A stretch of 64,000 nt of DNA, taken from the NCBI RefSeq assembly GCF_003121585.1, contig NZ_QEOO01000016.1, positions 372,001-436,000 of the forward strand, given 5' to 3'. Origin of the DNA: Nocardioides speluncae (lineage in GTDB: Bacteria > Actinomycetota > Actinomycetes > Propionibacteriales > Nocardioidaceae). Both the position numbers and the translations under genes were made by a program. The notes under the pieces were generated by a model, which worked only from the letters and a program-made list of their open reading frames with translations, was not told the origin of the DNA and did not search any database. Shown piece by piece: positions 58,918 to 64,000 of the stretch (positions are counted from its first letter, which is position 1; every line of letters starts with the position of its first letter).

Positions 58918-59361
58918 ATGACCCAGCTGGAAGACGTCGACACCGCCGTCAGTGTCAGCTACGTCGTCAGGATCGACGACGTCGAGCTCGGCGCCTTCGC
59001 GAGCTGTGACGGGCTCGGGGTCGAGGTGGTCATGGAGACCCGCGAGGAAGGCGGCAACAACTTCAACGTGTGGCAGCTGCCGACCCGGCTGAAGTACTCC
59101 AACGTCAAGCTCACCCGGCCGCTCGGCAAGGACACCGAGAAGATCGCGAAGTGGTTCTCGACCATGGCGACCGGCTACGAGCGCAAGACGATGACCATCC
59201 AGGCGATGCGCGCCGACGGCAAGGTGATCGCGGAGTGGGCGCTGTACGACGTCGTACCCGCTCGCTGGACCGGGCCGGCGCTCTCGGCCGACCAGCCGAA
59301 GGTGATCACCGAGACCATCGAGATCGCCCACCACGGCTTCATGCCGACCGGAGGTGCATAG
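58918..59361 (+). CDS. Tube protein (gp19-like) 2
   Basis: 147 residues. SVSYVVRIDDVELGAFASCD, then GNNFNVWQLPTRLKYSNVKL, the typical second tube or tube-initiating protein of injection systems. These rings usually sit between the baseplate hub and the main tube. ATG 58918 has GAGGATGAGGAG upstream. It is followed after 2 bases by the LysM gene. Confidence 0.92.
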   Translation: MTQLEDVDTAVSVSYVVRIDDVELGAFASCDGLGVEVVMETREEGGNNFNVWQLPTRLKYSNVKLTRPLGKDTEKIAKWFSTMATGYERKTMTIQAMRADGKVIAEWALYDVVPARWTGPALSADQPKVITETIEIAHHGFMPTGGA

Positions 59362-59363
59362 CC

Positions 59364-60254
59364 ATGAGCTCCAGTCCTGTCGGCTTCGACGCCGCAGCCG
59401 CCGGCGCCGCCCCTGGTACGCCGGGCTCGCGGCCCAAGCTCGAGCACGCGTACCTGCTCACCTACGAGCCGTCCAAGGACGGCTCGCTGTCCCAGCCGGG
59501 CCCTCAGCTGGACCGGATCGACTTCCAGTTCAACCCCAAGGAGCTGGCGCTGACCAAGGCGGCCAGCTGGTCGCGGGAGACCGCCAAGGGCAACAAGAAG
59601 AGCAGCCCGCCGCAGTACAAGGGACCGCAGCCGTCCAAGCTGAGCCTGGAGATGTTCTTCGACGCCTCGGCCAAGCAGGACAGCAGCGTGGTGAAGACGG
59701 TCGAGAAGCTGTTCGCCTGCACGGTGCCGACGCCGTCCTCCCTCCAGGCGAAGAAGGCGTCGCCGCCCTGGGTGATCTTCCGCTGGGGCGGGCTGACCGG
59801 CTTCCTCGCCTACGTCAGCAGCGTCAACGCGAAGTACACGATGTTCACCGCCGGCGGGCTGCCGATCCGGGCCACCTGCACGATCACCCTGGAGGAGCTG
59901 GCCGGCGAGGCGCCGAAGCAGAACCCGTCCTCCGGTGGCCTGATCCCGCACCGCGTGCACCTGGTCCTGGAGGGCGACTCGCTGCCCGCGATCGCCTACC
60001 GCGAGTACGGCAAGCCGGCGCTGTGGCGCGCGGTCGCCGCGACGAACGGCATCGACGACCCGATGCGGCTGCGGCCCGGCACCCGGCTGCTGCTGCCGGC
60101 GCTGGAGGACCTGGACGGCAGCCACCTCGGTCCGGACGACGTCGCCGACCGGGTCGCCGCCGAGCAGGCCGCCAACAAGCTGGACGACCTCGCCGGTGGT
60201 CGCCAGCCCCTTCGATCACGCACAGGGGGGCTGGCCGATGCCGCAGCACGGTGA
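59364..60254 (+). CDS. LysM-containing hub/tube-connector protein
   Basis: 296 residues. The N-terminal 190 are the injection-system tube-connector type (LDRIDFQFNPKELALTKAAS, then PSKLSLEMFFDA). A LysM-like module lies at about 196-245 (HRVHLVLEGDSLPAIAYREY, then LRPGTRLLLPAL). Proteins of this plan link hub and tube at the baseplate. ATG 59364 lies 2 bases after the previous stop. Its last 17 bases overlap the spike gene. Confidence 0.9.
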   Translation: MSSSPVGFDAAAAGAAPGTPGSRPKLEHAYLLTYEPSKDGSLSQPGPQLDRIDFQFNPKELALTKAASWSRETAKGNKKSSPPQYKGPQPSKLSLEMFFDASAKQDSSVVKTVEKLFACTVPTPSSLQAKKASPPWVIFRWGGLTGFLAYVSSVNAKYTMFTAGGLPIRATCTITLEELAGEAPKQNPSSGGLIPHRVHLVLEGDSLPAIAYREYGKPALWRAVAATNGIDDPMRLRPGTRLLLPALEDLDGSHLGPDDVADRVAAEQAANKLDDLAGGRQPLRSRTGGLADAAAR

Positions 60255-62019
60255 GGAGTTCAGCAACACACTGCTGATCAAGGTCGAGGGCTCACCGCTC
60301 CCGGCCGACGTCGTACCGCTGCTGGTCGGCGGCTACATCGACGACTCCACCAACGTGCCGGACCTGTTCGTGCTGCGCTTCAACGATGTCGACGGCACCG
60401 TGCTCACCAAGGCCAGCATCAAGATCGGCACCAAGGTCGAGCTCTCGGTGCAGACCACCAAGCCCGGTGGCCCGGACCCGCTGCTGATCGGCGAGGTCAC
60501 GGCTCTCGAGGTGGAGGTGACCCAGGCCGGGACGCACACGATCGTGCGCGGCCTGGACAAGTCGCATCGGCTGTTCCGGGGCACCCGGGTCGAGGCGTAC
60601 GTCGACATGACGGCGTCCGACATCGTCCGCAAGGTCGCCCAGCGGGCCGGCCTGGAGCTCGGCCAGATCGACGCCACCAAGGTGATGATCAAGCACGCCA
60701 CCCAGGACGGCGTCAACGACTGGGACTTCCTGCGCCGGCTCGCCGCCGAGAGCGACCGGATGCTGACCGTCACCGCCAGCAAGCTGGACTTCGTGAGCCG
60801 GACCCCCGCCGCCGACGCGCCGGCCGGCAGGTCGGGCAGTCGCGAGAACCCGCTGATCCTGGAGCGCGGCGTCAACCTGATCAACCTGCGCGGCACCATT
60901 ACCTCGAACGGCCAGGTGCCCGAGGCCGAGGTCCGTGGCTGGGACCCGGCCACCAAGAAGCCGGTCATCGCGAAGGCACCGGCCAAGACCGTCAGCGCCC
61001 AGGTCGACGGCGTCACCCCGCAGTCGCTCGCCGGGCTGTTCAAGAGCCCGCCGTACCTCGCCGGCATCTCGACCCTGGTCAACCAGGACGCCTGTACGTC
61101 GGCCGCCACGTCGCTCGCCGACCATGTCGCCGGCGGCTTCGCCGAGCTGGAGGGTACGGCGCGCGGCAACGCGGACCTCCGGGCCGGCAAGGCCGTGCAG
61201 CTGGCCGGGGTGACCGCGCCGTTCGCCGGCAAGTACGTGCTCAGCAGCACCCGGCACGAGTTCGGTCCGGAGCGTGGCTACCTCACCTCGTTCGTGGTCA
61301 GCAACACCTCCGAGCGCACCTTGTACGGCACCACCAGCGGCGCGAACCGGGCACCCCACGCCGGGATCAGGGGCGTGGTCCCCGCGCTGGTGACCAACAC
61401 CAGGGACCCGGAGAACCGGGGCCGGGTGAAGATCCAGCTGCCCTGGCTGTCGGACACCTACGAGAGCTGGTGGGCGCGCCCGGCGCTGCCCGGGGCCGGC
61501 CCCAAGCGGGGCATGGACGTGCTTCCGGAGGTCGGCGACGAGGTGCTGGTGGCGTTCGGCCAGGACGACCTGCGCCAGCCGTACATCCTCGGCGGCCTCT
61601 ACAACGGCAAGGACGAGCCGAACAAGCCGTGGAGCGAGCACATCGATGCCAACTCCGGCGCGGTGAAACGGCGGGCATGGACCTCGCGGACCGGCATGCA
61701 GGTCGAGTTCCTCGAGGCTCCGGGCGGCGAGGAGTTGATCGTCAGCACCAACAACGGCGCCCAGAAGATCGCGCTGCAGCAGACCAAGAAGGGGATCGAG
61801 ATCGTCTCCGAAGGTCCGCTCAAGGTGACCGCCAAGCAGGACGTCGACGTCTCGACCGGCCCCGGGAAGGTGAGCCTCAAGGGCAACAGCATCAGCGTCG
61901 AGGCCACCGCCGCCCTCGAGCTCAAGGGCGCCACCGTCAAGGTCTCCGCCCAGGGCGCCGCCGAGGTGAGCGCCAGTGGCGTCACCACCATCAAGGGCAG
62001 CCTGGTGAAGATCAACTAG
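60238..62019 (+). CDS. VgrG-like spike protein of the baseplate
   Basis: 593 residues. The N-terminal part is gp27/hub-like (GLDKSHRLFRGTRVEAYVDM). Then comes an OB fold near 376-465 (GVVPALVTNTRDPENRGRVK, then GDEVLVAFGQDDLRQPYILG). The C-terminal beta-helix needle region has short repeats (LKVTAKQDVDVSTGPGKVSL). It forms the central spike that carries the PAAR tip. ATG 60238 has GGGGGG 7 bases upstream and overlaps the LysM gene by 17 bases. Confidence 0.94.
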   Translation: MPQHGEEFSNTLLIKVEGSPLPADVVPLLVGGYIDDSTNVPDLFVLRFNDVDGTVLTKASIKIGTKVELSVQTTKPGGPDPLLIGEVTALEVEVTQAGTHTIVRGLDKSHRLFRGTRVEAYVDMTASDIVRKVAQRAGLELGQIDATKVMIKHATQDGVNDWDFLRRLAAESDRMLTVTASKLDFVSRTPAADAPAGRSGSRENPLILERGVNLINLRGTITSNGQVPEAEVRGWDPATKKPVIAKAPAKTVSAQVDGVTPQSLAGLFKSPPYLAGISTLVNQDACTSAATSLADHVAGGFAELEGTARGNADLRAGKAVQLAGVTAPFAGKYVLSSTRHEFGPERGYLTSFVVSNTSERTLYGTTSGANRAPHAGIRGVVPALVTNTRDPENRGRVKIQLPWLSDTYESWWARPALPGAGPKRGMDVLPEVGDEVLVAFGQDDLRQPYILGGLYNGKDEPNKPWSEHIDANSGAVKRRAWTSRTGMQVEFLEAPGGEELIVSTNNGAQKIALQQTKKGIEIVSEGPLKVTAKQDVDVSTGPGKVSLKGNSISVEATAALELKGATVKVSAQGAAEVSASGVTTIKGSLVKIN

Positions 62020-62065
62020 CCAGGATCGACGAGCCGAACCCCACCAGCCGGAAGGAGACAGCGCA

Positions 62066-62350
62066 ATGCCGATGGCCGCACGCGTAGGCGACCTCACCCC
62101 ACATCCGGGCGCGATTATCCCGCCCGGCTGCCCGACCGTGCTCATCGGCGGCATGCCCGCCGCGCGCGTGGGCGACATGCACACCTGCACGTTTCCGCCG
62201 CCGGCCGGTCCGCACCCGCCGTCGCCGATCATCCCGCCCGGCTGCCCGACCGTGCTGATCGGCGGCAAGCCGGCCGCCCGGGTCGGCGACATGTCCGGCT
62301 GCGGGGCGCCGATCCTGCCCCCCGGCTGCCCGACCGTGATGATCGGATAG
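62066..62350 (+). CDS. PAAR-like spike-tip protein
   Basis: 94 residues, with PPGCPTV(L/M)IG repeated three times (near 19, 57 and 84) and AARVGD repeated three times. These are PAAR-type elements that form the sharp cone bound to the VgrG-like needle, often with a metal held by His and Cys. The DNA repeats are also near identical. There is no C-terminal toxin extension, so cargo must travel elsewhere. Confidence 0.92.
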   Translation: MPMAARVGDLTPHPGAIIPPGCPTVLIGGMPAARVGDMHTCTFPPPAGPHPPSPIIPPGCPTVLIGGKPAARVGDMSGCGAPILPPGCPTVMIG

Positions 62351-62361
62351 GTGGAGCAGAC

Positions 62362-62772
62362 ATGGGTGAGGAGTTCGTCGGCGCGGGCTGGGCGTTCCCG
62401 ATGCGCGCCGATCCGACCGGGCAGGTGGCCCTCGCGACCGGCGTACACGAGATCGAGCAGTCGATCCGGCTGATCCTGATGACCGCGCCGGGCGAACGCC
62501 CGATGCGCCCCGAGTTCGGCTGCGCCGTGCACGACTACGTCTTCGCCCCCGCCGACGCCTCGACGGCAGGCGACATCGCGTACGCCGTCCGGGTCGCCAT
62601 CGACCGCTGGGAACCACGGATCGACCTCGGCGATGTCGTGGTCCGCTTCGACGCGGCCGACCACGGCGTGCTGTACGTCGACATCGAGTACTCGGTGCGC
62701 GGCACCAACGACCCGCGCAACCTCGTCTTCCCGTTCTACGTCATCCCACCGCACGAGGAGGAGGCGACATGA
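62362..62772 (+). CDS. gp25-like baseplate wedge protein
   Basis: 136 residues. VHEIEQSIRLILMTAPGERP, then RPEFGCAVHDYVFAP and DRWEPRIDLGDV are the gp25/GPW signature. Gp25-like proteins form the baseplate wedge that starts sheath assembly. Its stop overlaps the next start by 3 bases. ATG 62362 follows GGAGCAGAC. Confidence 0.94.
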   Translation: MGEEFVGAGWAFPMRADPTGQVALATGVHEIEQSIRLILMTAPGERPMRPEFGCAVHDYVFAPADASTAGDIAYAVRVAIDRWEPRIDLGDVVVRFDAADHGVLYVDIEYSVRGTNDPRNLVFPFYVIPPHEEEAT

Positions 62773-64000
62773 CGCTCCCGGTCCCCAATCTCGACGACCG
62801 CAGGTTCCAGGACCTGGTCGACGACGCCAAGCGCATGGTCCAGCAACGGTGCCCGGAGTGGACCGACCACAACGTGTCGGACCCCGGGGTCACGTTGATC
62901 GAGACGTTCGCGTTCATGGTCGACGAGCTGCTCTACCGGCTCAACCGGGTCCCCGACCGTCTCTACGTCACGTTCCTCGACCTGCTCGGCGTCAGCCTGC
63001 ACCCGCCCACCACGGCGCGCGTCGACCTGACCGCGTGGCTGTCCGCGCCGCAGCCGGAGCCGGTCACGCTCCCGCTGGGCGCCGAGGCCGCCACCGTGCG
63101 CACCGGTCAGGACGACGCGATCGTCTTCTCCACGGTCGCAGAGCTCACGATCCCGCCCCGGTCGCTGGAGCACGTGCGCACCCAGGCGGCAGGCGGTCCC
63201 GTCGTGCCCCGCGACGACGAGCTCAGCCTGGCCACCGAGTTCCCGTGCTTCAGCGAGCCGCCGGCGTACGACGACGTGCTGCTGCTCGGCCTCAACGACG
63301 CCGCGCCCTCCTGCGTGATCGCGCTCCGCTTCGAGTGCGACGTGCAGGGCGTCGGCGTGGATCCGCTCTACCCGCCGCTGGTGTGGGAGGCGTTCGACGG
63401 CACCGACTGGGTGGCGTGCGAGGTCGACTCAGATGGGACGGGCGGTCTGAACCGCCCTGGTGATGTGGTCCTCCATGTGCCTCCTTCGCATGTCGCCTCG
63501 GTGATCGGAAAGACCCGGGCAGGCTGGCTGCGCTGCCGGGTGGTGCCCGCGGTTGACACGCGACCGTTCTACAGCGCGTCACCGACAATCACGTCCGCGA
63601 GCGGCTTCACCATCGGCGGCACGGTGGGCGCGGTGCACGCCGAGACTGTGTACGACGAGGTGCTCGGGCTCTCCGAAGGCGTCTCCGGCCAGGAGTTCAT
63701 GCTTGCCCACGGGCCAGTCGTCGCCGGCGACCCGTTCGAGGTCGAGATCGGCGCCGGCGCCGGATGGGAGACCTGGACCGAGGTCGACTCGTTCGCCGGC
63801 AGCAACGCCAACGCCCAGGTCGTGCTCCTGGAGCGGTCCACCGGAACCGTGCGGTTCGGGCCGGCGGTCCGGGAGTCGGACGGAACGCTGCGCCGGTACG
63901 GCGCGGTCCCGCCGAAGGGCGCACCGATGCGGGTGCGGGCCTACCGCACCGGCGGCGGCCCCTCCGGGAACGTCGCGGCCGGGACGGTGTCGGTGCTGCG
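62769..64000 (+). CDS. Baseplate J-like protein, N-terminal part (runs off right edge)
   Basis: 410 codons are visible without a stop; the gene continues past 64000. It opens with PVPNLDDRRFQDLVDDAKRM, then SDPGVTLIETFAFMVDELLY, which matches the gp6/baseplate J-like assembly proteins of injection systems (Pvc11-like). Later TGTVRFGPAVRESDGTLR fits the J-domain pattern. With gp25 it builds the wedge of the baseplate. ATG 62769 overlaps the gp25 stop. It was missed by simple ORF listing because no stop lies in the window. Confidence 0.9.
   Translation, partial: MTLPVPNLDDRRFQDLVDDAKRMVQQRCPEWTDHNVSDPGVTLIETFAFMVDELLYRLNRVPDRLYVTFLDLLGVSLHPPTTARVDLTAWLSAPQPEPVTLPLGAEAATVRTGQDDAIVFSTVAELTIPPRSLEHVRTQAAGGPVVPRDDELSLATEFPCFSEPPAYDDVLLLGLNDAAPSCVIALRFECDVQGVGVDPLYPPLVWEAFDGTDWVACEVDSDGTGGLNRPGDVVLHVPPSHVASVIGKTRAGWLRCRVVPAVDTRPFYSASPTITSASGFTIGGTVGAVHAETVYDEVLGLSEGVSGQEFMLAHGPVVAGDPFEVEIGAGAGWETWTEVDSFAGSNANAQVVLLERSTGTVRFGPAVRESDGTLRRYGAVPPKGAPMRVRAYRTGGGPSGNVAAGTVSVL

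Noticed and set aside
53767..64000. Prophage tail module
   Set aside because: AAA+ ATPase, DUF4255, DUF4157, LysM connector and PAAR protein fit an eCIS; no capsid, portal, terminase, integrase or lysis gene is visible. The right flank is unseen, so this is not absolute.
43862..64000. Type VI secretion system
   Set aside because: The sheath is a single long phage-type protein, not a TssB/TssC pair, and no TssJ, TssL, TssM or ClpV is seen.

Overview
The window reads as the chromosome of a high-GC actinobacterium, most likely of the Nocardioides/Kribbella group (Propionibacteriales). This is an inference from the base composition, the DUF222/HNH protein behind a LexA box, ECF41 and SigE-type sigma factors, a CBM2-like/FnIII/GH18 chitinase, and a dnaB gene with two inteins next to a MATE exporter. 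No rRNA, tRNA or CRISPR array was seen.

About 1-28 kb is ordinary actinobacterial chromosome with many small regulator-plus-enzyme units. These include an XRE-cupin regulator divergent from a flavoprotein-methyltransferase fusion; a chitinase; an SOS-boxed DUF222/HNH gene; a decayed patch at 7.7-9.0 kb holding three broken genes; a SigE-type sigma factor with a membrane partner; a translationally coupled GCS2-like ligase, SET-domain and membrane-protein operon; a drug-type ABC exporter with its MerR regulator; a TetR gene divergent from a SnoaL-like gene across two matching operators; an ECF41 sigma factor divergent from an epimerase behind a recognisable ECF41-type promoter; a WYL regulator divergent from an epoxide hydrolase; and an APH-type kinase.

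About 28-34 kb holds dnaB. One intein lies in the Walker A loop and has class 3 signatures. A second, class 1, intein lies near the C terminus. A non-coding 480-bp stretch with DnaA-box-like motifs follows, then a MATE exporter with a clear hairpin terminator.

About 34-64 kb is an extracellular (phage-tail-like) contractile injection system (eCIS) locus that runs off the right edge. It starts with a STAND-ATPase/BTAD regulator, a single-pass membrane protein, a LuxR-type regulator with a degenerate receiver, and a very large secreted von Willebrand A/beta-propeller protein. Next come a DUF4255 (Pvc16-like) protein and an AAA+ ATPase (Pvc15-like). The structural genes follow in order: sheath, tube, hub chaperone-like protein, DUF6760 protein, a long Pro-rich repeat protein, second tube protein, LysM protein, VgrG-like spike, PAAR tip, gp25-like protein and baseplate J-like protein. 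Between the ATPase and the sheath lies an accessory island with a DUF4157 protein, an unknown 458-residue protein, a small NPQPLPP-motif protein, and an inverted pair (peptidoglycan-binding metalloprotease plus an overlapping unknown). The island also holds a broken PIN toxin module and a 166-bp MITE-like inverted-repeat element. The accessory proteins are the best candidates for cargo. The most novel material is here: the cargo candidates and the short motifs they share, the possible membrane anchor, the secreted sensor-like protein, and dispersed palindromes, one of which lies inside a structural gene.
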